Translations under genes and position numbers: made by a program
Part shown: positions 12,077 through 22,359 of the stretch, one piece after another
Layout of the letters: every line of letters starts with the position of its first letter
Position numbering within the stretch: the stretch's first letter is position 1
The notes under the pieces: generated by a model
Told to the model about the DNA's origin: nothing
The model's database searches: none
What the model saw: the letters and a program-made list of their open reading frames with translations, nothing else
Assembly: GCA_003550305.1 (NCBI GenBank)
Contig: QKYT01000110.1
Coordinates: forward strand, 74,395-138,394
Origin: Glomus cerebriforme
Lineage: Eukaryota > Glomeromycota > Glomeromycetes > Glomerales > Glomeraceae
Length of the DNA stretch: 64,000 bases
Direction of reading: 5' to 3'

Positions 12077-12949
12077 TTAATTTCTTCAGTGATAATCTCC
12101 TTTCTACTCTTAAGGTTGGTACCAGTGTTTCTTAATGGAGGGGCTGAATCTCCAATATCGATGCTATGATGAACGAGATTAGTTCATCCTAACTGCAATG
12201 GATTCTAAGCATATAGGTCACAGTTTTCCTTAAGAAGTTCTAAAATGATATTCGTTGATACTTAGTTAGGTCTCCCATAGGCAAATCGTTAAAATTCGTC
12301 TTCTTAATAGGTTCTAACTTGGCATGTCCAAAGAATTGTAATACTTCGGTTTTTCATTGCTCCCATTCAAGATGATTCTTCTTACCGCAGTAGGAGCAAT
12401 TCTAATGGTTCTAGTCATTTGCAACCTTTTGCAATTCTATTTGATGATACGATTATGGCATTAAATCCCAGTTCATCATAGGGTCTAAAGCTTACCTCAT
12501 GATGATTTTATCCTCTGAACGGTGACATAATTAACCAAATCGCCCTGACATTAGTAGTAGGAATCGCTAGGTGAATATAACCTTTTATCGTATTAGCATC
12601 GGGCTGAGGGACCTTTTCAATCTTGGACCCATCTAGCTCTCTTGGGAGTTTTCGCTTGAACTGTTCCTCAAGTCTTTGAAAATAGTTCTAATGGTAAAAT
12701 AAATTCCTAAGGTAAACTCCTTCATTAATGACAACGAAATCTTCTTTAAAATAAATTTCTGAAAGAACTACTTCCTGGAATTGGTAGTAAATACATCAGA
12801 AACTTATGCTCAAGAAGTTATTTCAGTTTTCTAACCGTCTTTTATCCTCATACTTCTCTTCGGATTCTTCATTTCCACTTTTCTCATTTTCTTCTTCATT
12901 TATTTCGTCTATTTCTTCTCTTATTTTTTTCTCTTGTTTCTTTCATCTT

Positions 12950-13170
12950 TCGGTTGACATTTCTAAATATTCAATAGGTACTTCAGTTTCTTTGTCTTGC
13001 CACTAAATGAGCATGCCGGAAAACTCATAGTTGATATTAGCTTTTACTTTCGCAAGCCAATCGTTCCCAACTATTGCACTATAAGTAAGTGCATCAGTTA
13101 TGACTACGTTAATGGGGATAGTGATACCCTTGATAGTGATAAGAAAATCCAGTACTTCCTTTTCATTCGC
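12950..13170 (-). pseudogene. Retrotransposon protease-region fragment
   Basis: Just inside the right LTR, the minus strand reads LDFLITIKGI, VVITDALTYSAIVGNDWLAK and then VKANINYEF. This is typical of the segment after the active site of a gypsy aspartic protease ('xxxxILGxDWLxK'). The catalytic D-T/S-G triad is not visible, so the 5' part is missing. Confidence 0.6.
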
Positions 13171-13525
13171 CATTGACATTGATCATTAGTATTGTGGAAG
13201 GTTGATCTATCGCAATCTCACTCTCTGTCCTCCTTCTTTACCCTTCCAGCCTCCCCTATTTATAATAGTCGAATTGTTAAGCCGATTCGTCCTCTGGGCG
13301 ATTCGTCTTTTGGACGTTTTAGCCACAAGTGTCCAGGGTACGATTCGCGATTCGTCTAGTCACTCTAGTGGATGATTCGTCCATCCCAAGCCACACGATC
13401 ATCCCGAAATCCTGTTCCTAATTAACTATACATATTTATTATATATAGAAAACTAAAAATAAACCCATAAAAATAAATAAAAAATAAATTAAGCTTAAAC
13501 TTCATAAGAAAAATTCGTCACATTA
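13165..13525 (-). repeat. Right-hand (5') LTR with TATA box and GATTCGTC repeats
   Basis: Read on the minus strand it starts TGTGAC at about 13525. On the plus strand GATTCGTC-type octamers occur about five times between 13283 and 13382 (near 13284, 13299, 13345, 13373 and a variant). A TATAAATA box lies near 13257-13266 on the minus strand, just downstream of the octamers in the direction of transcription, as expected for a U3 promoter followed by R. The 3' limit near 13165-13190 is a guess; I see no clear primer-binding site. Confidence 0.6.
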
Positions 13526-13907
13526 ACAAATTCTTGTTATTGTATCAACAATAACAATTAATAGTATTTCATCTAATAATATTCCATTTATATTCTATTT
13601 GTAATTAGTATTTTCAAATCAAATCCGCTTAAAAATGTTATTATTCTAATTTTAGATGGATCAGGTTTTCTATATAATCGTTTTCAATTCACTAACGGGT
13701 TCCAATGAATAAACTATGAAGTATCGATCACTATCATTGGTTAAAAATAATCTATCCAGATCGAAGCGGCAATCGCCAAAACGGTAGCACAATAACCTTT
13801 CTCTTGCACACAGCCCACACAGCCACTGCACAGCCATTAATATATGTATTTGCGCCTCTTTAAAGAAATTAACATTTTTCCGTTTCATAAATCTTGATCC
13901 ATTCTCA
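13526..13907 (+). promoter_or_regulatory. 5' flank of the phosphate transporter gene
   Basis: About 380 bases separate the LTR from the transporter ATG. No clear TATA box or recognised phosphate-response site is visible. A 72-codon minus-strand frame lies here but looks like chance. The immediate ATG context (TTCTCAATGTC) is ordinary. The LTR, with its own promoter pointing the other way, lies directly upstream and could influence expression; that is inference. Confidence 0.3.
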
Positions 13908-15734
13908 ATGTCTACATCAAATTCAAAATATCCCTCGAGAGAAGATTTAGATGATATACGTAGAGCAACGTTAGAAGAAATTGATAGTGCTAAATTCGGA
14001 TGGTTTCATATTCGTGCATGTTTAGTCGCCGGTATAGGATTCTTTACAGATGCTTATGATTTATTTGCAATTAATTTAGTTTCGGCGATATTAGGATATA
14101 CTTATTTTAGTAATATGAATGAAAATGAAGTACCAATTGACATTGATTCGGGATTAAAAACATCTGCTGCTATTGGTACTATGTTTGGTCAATTAATTTT
14201 CGGGTGGATGGCTGATCGATTTGGCCGAAAGAAAGTTGGTATTTCAAGATTTTTCCCATTTTTTTATTCAATTTATTTATTTCTTTTTTTATGGGTAAAT
14301 TTAGATGTATGGAGTCGAACTTATGATAATTATCGTTGCAACAATTGGATCTGCGTTATCACCGAAAAATTTATCAATTGATATGTATACCATCATTATT
14401 GTATGGCGTGTAATACTCGGTCTTGGTATCGGTGGTGATTATCCTCTCTCCGCAAGTAAATATTTAATTTACTTTCATCATTGTTTTCATGAAAGTTTTT
14501 TAAGTTATAACAATTTGTTAATACACTATAAATTATTTACAATTTATTAGTTATAACGAGTGAATTTGCAAGTAAAAAAAGACGTGGAGCAATGATGGCA
14601 ACTGTTTTTGCAATGCAAGGTTTTGGAATTTTAGCTTCCGGAATTGTATCTTTAATTACATTGTTAGCTTTTCGATCGGCTATTTTATCAAATCCACAAA
14701 ATCTTGATTATGTGTGGCGTATCGTTATTGGAATCGGTACGATCCCCGCTACGATTGCTCTTTATTTTCGTTTGACAATTCCAGAAACTCCAAGATTCAC
14801 AATAGATGTTCAAGGAAATGTTGAAAAAGCTGCACATAATATTCAAAAAGCATTGGAATCTGGAAGATATAATGAAGAAGGTGAAATTGAATCAGAATAT
14901 CGAATTGTAATACAACGAGCTACGTGGAAAGATTTTATCCATTATTTTGGTCAATGGGAAAATGGAAAAATTTTACTCGGAACATCAGTTACTTGGTTTG
15001 CACATGATGTCGCTTATTATGGTATCGGATTAAATAATGCTATAATATTAGAAGCAATTGGTTTTTCAAAAACTCAAGATGCGTATCAATCTTTATTTAA
15101 TATTTCAGTTGGAAATATCGTTATAACTCTTATGGGTACAATACCTGGTTATTGGGTTACTGTCTTTCTTATTGATTCTTTGGGTAGAAAATTTATTCAA
15201 TTACAAGGATTTGCTATACTTACAATATTATTTATAATTATGGGATTTGGTTATAAAGAAATAATTTCAAAATCAATTCCATTATTTATAATACTTTATT
15301 CTTTATCACAATTTTTTCAAAATTTTGGACCAAATGCGACTACATTTATTGTACCAGGTGAAGTTTTCCCAACAAGATATCGTTCAACGGGACATGGAAT
15401 TTCTGCTGCTTCTGGTAAATTAGGAGCTGTAATATCTCAATTCGTATTTCTTCAATTAAAAGATGTTGGAGGAAAAAATCAATTTGTTAATCATTTATTT
15501 AAATTTTTTGGTTTATTTACTTTTGTTGGATTTTTATTCACTTTTTTAATACCCGAAACAAAAGGTTTATCATTAGAAGAATTATCTAATGAAAATCAAA
15601 AAATTTCTACAAAATCTACAAGTACTAATATTTCAAAAGAAATCAATGATCCTGTTTTGTTCTCATCAAGTAGTGTTAGAAAATTCAAGGGTTGGTACAT
15701 GGATGATGACGAATTTAGTGAGGATGAAAAGTAA
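13908..15734 (+). CDS. PHO84: High-affinity phosphate:H+ symporter, MFS, PHO84/Pht1 type
   Basis: Takes up inorganic phosphate with protons across the plasma membrane; in mycorrhizal fungi this family supports phosphate uptake from soil and transfer to the plant. Model: exons 13908-14234, 14305-14455 and 14551-15734, giving 553 residues with every junction in frame. The first intron uses a weak donor (GTTGGT), the only one that keeps phase 0. Hallmarks in order: GIGFFTDAYDLFAINL (residues about 41-57), the MFS motif GWMADRFGRKK (about 99-109), the family signature GGDYPLSA at the exon 2/3 junction followed by TSEFASKKRRGAMMA, GTIPGYWVTVFLIDSLGRK (about 355-373), and FGPNATTFIVPGEVFPTRYR (about 418-437). 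Length and about 12 membrane segments fit the family (520-590 residues). The C-terminus is Ser-rich then acidic. It appears intact. Confidence 0.95.
14235..14304 (+). other. Intron 1 of the phosphate transporter (weak donor)
   Basis: 70 bases, GTTGGT...TTTAG. The more canonical GTATTT four bases downstream would break the frame. With GTTGGT the protein reads GRKK followed by MYGVELM, matching the family. Intron 2 is 14456-14550 (GTAAAT...TTAG), joining PLSA to IITSEFA. Confidence 0.8.
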
Positions 15735-15946
15735 AAAATTTTTGTAAAATTAAAACCTTTCATAGACATTTATTTATTTAAAAGTTAGCATCTGTTTTTT
15801 TAATGATAAATGATAAATAATTGCCAAAATTGGATGTATAAATGTGTGCATTTTGTGTGACGGCAAATCACTATATAAGGCGTTTGTCGAAAAAAAAATT
15901 TAAAAAAAAAATTTTTTAAATATTTAAAAATAAACCTTCTTAAAAA
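15735..15946. other. Intergenic between transporter and tRNase Z
   Basis: About 200 AT-rich bases serving as the transporter 3' flank and the tRNase Z 5' flank. The A/T tract at 15890-15935 precedes the tRNase Z frame. No terminator or further gene seen. Confidence 0.5.
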
Positions 15947-18900
15947 TTGTATTCCTCCAAGATTTTCGTTCCCGGGCGACTTACCCTAAAGTCAAGACCC
16001 TCATTTAATAATTATAATAATAATTTTATATGTAATCCAAGAAATTTTACAAATACATCATCATTACTCATGAAATCATATATTCAAATCCTTGGTACTG
16101 GAACTGTTGACGTTAATCCTTCAATACTCGTTCATTATGATGGTCAAAGAGGTTGTCAAAGATATTTATTTAATTGCGGTGAAGGAACGCAAAGAATTTG
16201 TTTACAAAATAAATTAAAACTTGCAAAGACGAGAAATATTTTTCTTACTAGAGTAAATTGGGAATGCGTTGGAGGTCTTCCTGGTGTGTATTTAAATATT
16301 TGATTTAATGCTAATTTTTTTTTAAAATAAAAAGTAAATTAAAAATTCATTTGAAACTAATAATATGCTTATCATCTTTTAAATTAGGAATGCTTCTTAC
16401 ATTGGCCGATGCTGGAACAAAAGAAATAAAAATTTTTGGTGGAGAAAATTTAACTCATTTCCTTACAGCTACCAGAGGTTTCGTTATGAGGCAATTACTA
16501 AATAACATAAATATTTTATGTATTAATTAAATATTATTTAATGATTTATTAATATTCTTATCATTTGTTAGATCGACAATGTCAGTAGAAACACATGAAT
16601 TCAAAGAGGATGGGATGGGATTTAATGATGATAATTTAACAATTCTTCCAGTATTCCTTTATCCAGAAGGGTTAAAAAATATTGGTACCTCATCTTCTTT
16701 CACAGAGAATCTTGAAACTGGTACAAAACGTACAAGAGATTCGGCTTTGGAGGAAATTGATAGTGACTCTACATTGAAATACAAAAAGGAAATTTTATCG
16801 TTAATGTTTAATCAAAGTCAAAGATCCGATGATCCTAAATCATCTAATAAGAAAAGATTTAAAATTGATGAAGACATTGACGCAGCGTTGAGTATTCCTG
16901 ATGAACCTCAGGATAATCAAACAACGGGAAGTTCAAGTGGTAGAAAATCTTCATCAAGTCGAGGGAATAATAAGGATTCATTACGTGATCGAAGAAGAGA
17001 ATTATTTCCAAAAAGATTGCCAAAATCTCAACCTTCCTATACATCTGTAGCTTATATTTGTAAAGGACCCGATTACAAAGGAAAATTTGATCCGCTTGCT
17101 GCAAAAGCTTTAGGGTTGAAGCCAGGACGACAATATTGTAAGGGTTCTTTGGTTTAATAATAATTTGATTTTTTTTTCCTGCTAATTCATTGATTTTATA
17201 CAGCCGAATTAGCGAAGGGAAATTCTGTTACTGCTCCGAATGGAAATATCATCCATCCGCATCAAGTTCTTGGACCATCACGACCTGGATTGGTAACAAA
17301 CAAATTTATATTTCTAAAACAAAACTTTATATAACTTAATTAAATTCTTTTGCTTTGGGATTTAGATTTTTATCATTTTGGATGTTCCTTCCACCTCGTA
17401 TATTTCTTCATTATGCGAGTCACCTGAATTTGTTACATATCAGGCAAATAATGGGGACTTGCAACCTCGAATTATTGTTCACATTATTGGAAACGGTGTA
17501 TTAGAAGATAAAAGATATCAGGAATGGATGACGAAATTTGGTCCAGAAACTGAGGTAAAATTATTAAATATTAATTTGCGTATAAATTTCATTAATTCGT
17601 TAATTCAACATTTTGTTTTCTTATTATTATTAGCATATTATTGCAAATGAACAATATTGTCCTCAACGGATTATTTTTTACAATTCGGCACTTAGTCAAT
17701 TGAAATTGTCTAAAATTGATGAAAAACATTTTCGAATTCCGTATTATTCTAATGAACCTATCAAGCAATTGAAATCATGTTTGTATTCTATCCTCTTAAT
17801 TTTATTATTATAACGAAATCATCTCAAATTTTTTAATTTAATTTTCTTAAATTTAGTGGTTAATATTCCAAAGAAGACATCATTTGCTGTTCCGATGATG
17901 ATATATCAGACTGAACCAAGTTTTAAACTTGATAATTCACAATTAGGACCTGTATTCGATCATAATAATCCTAATTCAGAAGCTGTAAATTTATTAGAAT
18001 CATTAAGCGACTATTTAAAGGTTGTGGAACAAGTTAAACAGGACGTTGCAAGATCGCATTCAGAAACAAAAAAAAACAAAAAAATTCCCGGTAAAGACGT
18101 TATTGTCACAACACTTGGAACGGGATCAACTTTGCCTTCAAAATATCGAAATGGTAAATTTTCTTAGAGCCTTAATAAGTTTACGTAAACATTAATCTTT
18201 ATTTATATATATTTTCATTTAGTAAGTTCAACTTTGATTACAATTCCGAATAATGGATTTATTCTTCTCGATGTTGGGGAAGGAACACTTGGTTCAATGT
18301 CACGACATTTCGGACCATATGATGAACCTCATGGTGATGATCAGATAAGTTTAGAGAGTTGCATAAGCGATTTGAAATGTATTTTTGTATCGCATATGCA
18401 TGCAGATCACCATCTTGGCATAATCCGTGTTTTAAGGAAATGGAATGAGGTAAACAGTTGATTGTGGTATACAGTTTTATTTTAAACTTTTTATTATAAA
18501 ATTTTAATTTCAAAATTTCAAATTCTTTATTTCTTAAAACTTTTTGCAAGATAATAGATACATAAGAGTGTGGATGATGCAACAATTTCTGTATTTGGGC
18601 CCACAAAATTATGGAAATGGGTTGAGGAATATAGTGATGTTGAAGATTTTGGACTTTCTAAAATTAAATTTATAGACAATAAAGATCTTTTATTTTGGAA
18701 GCAACAAAAAGGGAACATTACTGGTTTAGATAGGTAAATTTATTATTAGGATAGAGATAGAGATGAAAGTGATTCATTAAATATTATATTAATCTATACA
18801 TATGATATAACAGCCTACAAGATTTGAAGTCGTCGACGGGAATTAATAAAGTTGAGACCGTGGCGGTAATTCATTGTCCTAATTCTTTTGGAATAAGTAT

Positions 18901-19455
18901 AGAACATTTTGATGGCTGGAAAATTGTGTAAGTTTATTGTACTAGTATGTAACGTATTTTAGAAGCTTTGATTAAATTCATAAATCATTCATAAAATTTT
19001 TTGTCTCTAGTTATTCTGGCGATACCCGACCTTGTGATGATCTCGTACGTGCTGGTAAGGATGCTACACTTTTAATTCACGAGGCAACCTTTGAGAATGA
19101 TCTGATGGAGGAAGCTTTAAATAAATTTCATAGTACAACTGAAGAAGCTGTTTCAGTAGGTGAAAGGTATGTTAAGATATATACATATTTTTATTATATC
19201 TTAATAATCATTAACAATCTAAATTTATTTTTAAAAAATAGGATGAATGCACATACAATATTATTAACTCATTTTAGTCAGAGGTATCCAAAAGTACCTG
19301 TATTTACCGATGATCATGGTAAAGTTGGAATTAGTTTTGATTTAATGCAAGTAAGAATCGGCGAACTATATAAACTTTCAAAATTTGTTAAAGCTTTAAA
19401 AGTATTATATACAGATGAAGGTGAAGAAGCTAATGAGGAGGTTGATAATGACTAA
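15947..19455 (+). CDS. TRZ1: tRNase Z, long form (tRNA 3'-processing endonuclease, ELAC2/Trz1)
   Basis: Zn-dependent metallo-beta-lactamase endonuclease that removes the 3' trailer from pre-tRNAs in nucleus and mitochondria. Twelve exons: 15947-16283, 16388-16490, 16572-17137, 17204-17292, 17366-17554, 17634-17778, 17857-18153, 18223-18449, 18558-18733, 18814-18927, 19011-19166, 19242-19455. From the first in-frame ATG (16070) this is 829 residues with all junctions in phase, close to yeast Trz1. The N-terminal half has the inactive lactamase-like fold (ILGTGTVD, FNCGEGTQRICL) and a long Ser/charged linker. The C-terminal half has LPSKYRNVSS (PxKxRN loop), LLDVGEGTLG, the metal motif SHMHADHHLG, YSGDTRPCDDLV, HEATFEND and TILLTHFSQRYP. 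The frame extends 41 codons upstream of ATG 16070 without acidic residues, resembling a mitochondrial presequence, but without its own ATG. Confidence 0.95.
16491..16571 (+). other. Probable GC-AG intron in tRNase Z
   Basis: Exon 2 ends ATGAG and the intron begins GCAATT, ending TTGTTAG at 16571. No GT donor nearby restores the phase, whereas AG|GC joins to give GFVMR followed by STMSVETHEF, matching the family. GC-AG introns normally show the strong upstream AG seen here. Confidence 0.7.
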
Positions 19456-20316
19456 AAGTTTTATTATTTTAAAAATTATTATTTAATCTAATTAAATTGT
19501 AATTTTTTTTTAAAAAAAATATTATTCATAAGATTTCATTATAAAATTCTATTTACTGTAATAATGTATAAATAAGAAAGATAGTTGTATTATAATGGTC
19601 TATTTTATCTATTAAAACTTTGGTAAATTTACGCCGGTTTTAATAGAAAATTTTAACGTCTACATAGAATATAAAAATCACGTGCGCAAAATATCCCAAC
19701 TATCAAAAAAATACCCGATTGATTAATAATATTATTATTTACCTTCAAGGAAAAAATTGTCGCTATTATTCAATATGAGTCAAAAGTTTCAGGGTTAAAA
19801 TGATGTTAGAATAAGTTCCGTTTATTTATCTATTAGAATATTTTTAGATCCGCGAATCTATTTTTCATATAATTAATTTGAAGTTACGTAATGAACGGAA
19901 AATTCTCAAGATGAAGCATCGGAACAAAAAATAACATACATATGTACTAATATTTATATTATATACACGTTAAAAAATTTAGATTTATTATCACCGAACA
20001 ATGGGATGTTATTTACACTTCTTTATTAGTGATACAACAAAAATTCAGAATTATGTAAATACATTAAAAAAAATTAGATACTGCTCCAAATTAGTAAATT
20101 AAATTATTCTTGTTTAGAGGATTAATATGGACTAAACTTTGCTAAAATCGGACCATTGGATGCGGAGAAATCAATTGATAAAAAGAAACACTACATATAG
20201 AAATCTTTAAAAAAAATGTCACGTTTTCCCTTCCATACAAAATTCTTGATATAGGATGGCTCCTGATTTTCCAATCTTCATTGAATATTCCATGCAGCTC
20301 CCGAAATGTGGGTCTA
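19456..20316. other. Convergent intergenic region, no gene seen
   Basis: Lies between the 3' ends of tRNase Z and the phosphotransferase-like gene. AT-rich, no protein-like frame. An overlapping minus frame at 20142-20342 looks like read-through past the phosphotransferase stop, not a separate gene. Confidence 0.5.
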
Positions 20317-21903
20317 TTAGCCAAATTTTTCTTTGGACTCATTTTTCCACATATGAAATGCTATGTCAGAAACTTGTTGCCAAGAAAAGTTATAACCTTT
20401 AGATTTAAGTTCACAATACACTGATGCTATGTAATAAATGGGAACCTTTGCTTTTGTCCTGTCTGATAATTTATCTGTTGATAAAAAATAATCAATAGTT
20501 TTTTCAGATGGAATTTGAACTTTGATAAGATTTGGACTCCAAAATAATTGCACAATAGGGTCAAAAAGTTTATTGTTGGCTTTTGCCTCTGATCCGTAAC
20601 GATAAAAGAAAAGTTTTAATAAGCTCTCTAAACTTTCGAACTTATGAATCTTAAAAATAAACATATCCTCTAAATCATTAATCCTCTTATCTAGTTCTTT
20701 CATTTTCAGTATCTGTCCACTTCTATTCCCCAATTTTGCCACCATCTCGTCATAAAAAAAGTCTCTTAATTTTTGCCTCTCACGATTCTCCTGCAATTCT
20801 GCATTGCTGGATATGAATGGCTCATCCATTCTTTGGATCCAAATAGGATATTGGCATAAATTCCATAAAGTTCCCGTACGTGAAAACTCCCAATCAATAA
20901 TGCCTACAATTTTGATATCATCATTAACTGGGGAACAGTCAACAAGTATGTTTTGTGCATCAAAATCACTGTGGACAAGAATAAAGGGTTCTTGATCCAT
21001 TGATTCATCAAAAATATTGGGTAACTTAGATTGAAGTAAGTCCAATTGCTTTATTAGATCTGCCACTCTAATTTCTGCAGATCTCTGATTTATTTTTTTT
21101 TCTAATAATTCTTGCATACCATGAATTTCAAAGAATTTCTTTTCTTTTTGAATCAAGGCACTAAAAAATTCTTGCAAGCTTTCAAAAGGACCGGTGGAAC
21201 TAGGAATGGAATCTCTACCTTCAGTGTAAAATAAAGAATTCACAATAGGTCCTATTCGGAAAGTCGACGACGGTGTCTTTTTGCATGAATTATATCATTG
21301 AACATTAATTATGTATCTTGTGTAAGGCTCCAAGTATGACCGATTTAATTATAAAAGTAAATAAGATGTTACTGCACTCACAATTGAATCATATGACATG
21401 TAAAGACAACCGATCTCTTCAAACCGGCATTTCGTCCATAAATCGAGCAAAGTGTCAACAATTTGACTTAGAACACACGTTTTTTTTTCAAAGGTTAAAT
21501 CATCCCAAATTCGATATAAATGTTGTCCAGGTAGCCGTTCCATGATGATGTAAGGGATTTTTATAGGATTCTGCACAGTGCAATTCCAAGCGTATACTTT
21601 CGGCACTTTGATGTTAGTGTTTTGAGCGACATATATGATAGTCGCAACTTCACTGGCGAATTTTGTTGCAGGGTGGGTTAGATCGCGTGAGAGTCGGGCG
21701 ATACAGTCCGGACCAGTATCGAACTGTAATAAATAAATTTCGTTATATAGTCCTCTTGTTAGTCTACGAGTGCGAATACAGTGTCTGTTTAAACGACTGG
21801 AAGCAAGCTGCTGTAGCACATTAATATCCAAGTCCAATGCAGGTTCGTCATCGTCTGTTGATTCAACCGAATAACTAGACAATGTTTCACTTTCGTTATC
21901 CAT
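20317..21903 (-). CDS. Aminoglycoside-phosphotransferase (APH)-fold protein
   Basis: Small-molecule kinase-fold protein of the APH/choline-kinase superfamily, expanded in filamentous fungi; substrate unknown. Two exons on the minus strand: 21903-21382 (174 codons) and 21276-20317, intron GTGAGT...AAAAG of 105 bases, giving 493 residues in phase 0. The N-lobe has RGLYNEIYLLQF (nucleotide-loop region), DCIARLSRD (Lys replaced by Arg in the VAxK-like strand), ASEVATIIYVAQNTNIKVPK and PYIIMERLPG. The C-lobe has HSDFDAQNILVD, the Brenner motif (HGDLHxxN in most APHs; His-Ser-Asp here keeps the catalytic Asp and Asn), and VGIIDWEFSRTG with the metal-binding Asp. The acidic N-terminal 30 residues are probably disordered. 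It appears intact. It is divergent from the small Cys-rich gene at 22027. Confidence 0.88.
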
Positions 21904-22026
21904 GAAACCAATTTAAAAAAAAAAATAGATTTGCATCAATTTATTGGTTAGAATTTGGTGTAACCCGATCAAATGATACGTTTTTACACGAGATAAGCCA
22001 CCAGTCCACCACTTTTTACGCGGAAA
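21904..22026. promoter_or_regulatory. Short bidirectional promoter region
   Basis: Only 123 bases separate the ATG of the minus-strand APH gene (21903) from the ATG of the plus-strand Cys-rich gene (22027), so both start from the same small region. I see no recognised site beyond an A-rich tract next to the APH start. Confidence 0.5.
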
Positions 22027-22359
22027 ATGCCAACAAGATTCCCGTCCAGACATCACTGTCAAACATGCGGTAAGACGACAAAGAGCGCATCAAAACAAGG
22101 ACATTGTTCAAAGCATGAATGGGTCTGTAATAATTCCGTGCACGAAGGGGATAGGTAAGTTGTCTTATTTCAGTTTGTTTTTTTGTTGTAAGTTTGTATC
22201 TAAACAAACCATTATATATATAATAGTTGGGTCATGAAATGGAACGAAGCTTGCATTTCTTGTGAAAAATTATTTACATGTTCTGAATGTGGCCGAAATG
22301 AGCATACACGCGACGTTGATGATGAAAAAAGTTTGTATTCAATCCATATTTTCTTCTAG
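22027..22359 (+). CDS. Small Cys/His-rich putative zinc-binding protein, 86 residues
   Basis: Two exons, 22027-22154 and 22227-22359, joined in phase across a canonical intron (AG|GTAAGT...AATAG|T). The N-terminus is HHCQTCGKTTKSAS and GHCSKHEWVC; the second exon has ACISCEKLFTCSECGRNEH. In all there are four CxxC or CxxH-like pairs, suggesting two zinc sites. The C-terminus is a short tail after an acidic stretch. No signal peptide. Similar small Cys-pair proteins occur in fungi without known function. The junction fit and regular Cys spacing argue it is real. Role unknown. Confidence 0.7.

Larger units (their letters stand above)
9015..13525 (-). mobile_element. Ty3/gypsy LTR retrotransposon, decayed, no recognisable gag
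   Basis: Direct repeats at both ends share a long AT-rich block ending in TTCATAAGAAAAATTCGTCACA (right, 13427-13525) or the similar TTTGTCACA version (left, 9015-9088), so these are LTR ends; on the minus strand each LTR begins TGTGAC. Between them, in minus-strand order, lie a protease-like region, reverse transcriptase, RNase H-like region, integrase and a C-terminal tail. This protease-RT-RH-IN order is Ty3/gypsy. The left LTR is truncated to about 75 bases. The protease-like frame begins almost directly after the right LTR, so gag is deleted or unrecognisable. Many stops make it non-autonomous. Confidence 0.85.

Noticed and set aside
12806..13006. 66-codon Ser/Phe-rich plus-strand ORF
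   Set aside because: Antisense to an acidic Glu/Lys-rich region of the retrotransposon, which explains the Ser/Phe bias.
13670..13888. 72-codon minus-strand ORF before the phosphate transporter
   Set aside because: No domain and no neighbour support; lies in the transporter's 5' flank.
20142..20342. ORF overlapping the 3' end of the APH gene as an extra exon
   Set aside because: Out of frame with the APH gene, no splice sites join them in phase, and the APH fold is already complete.
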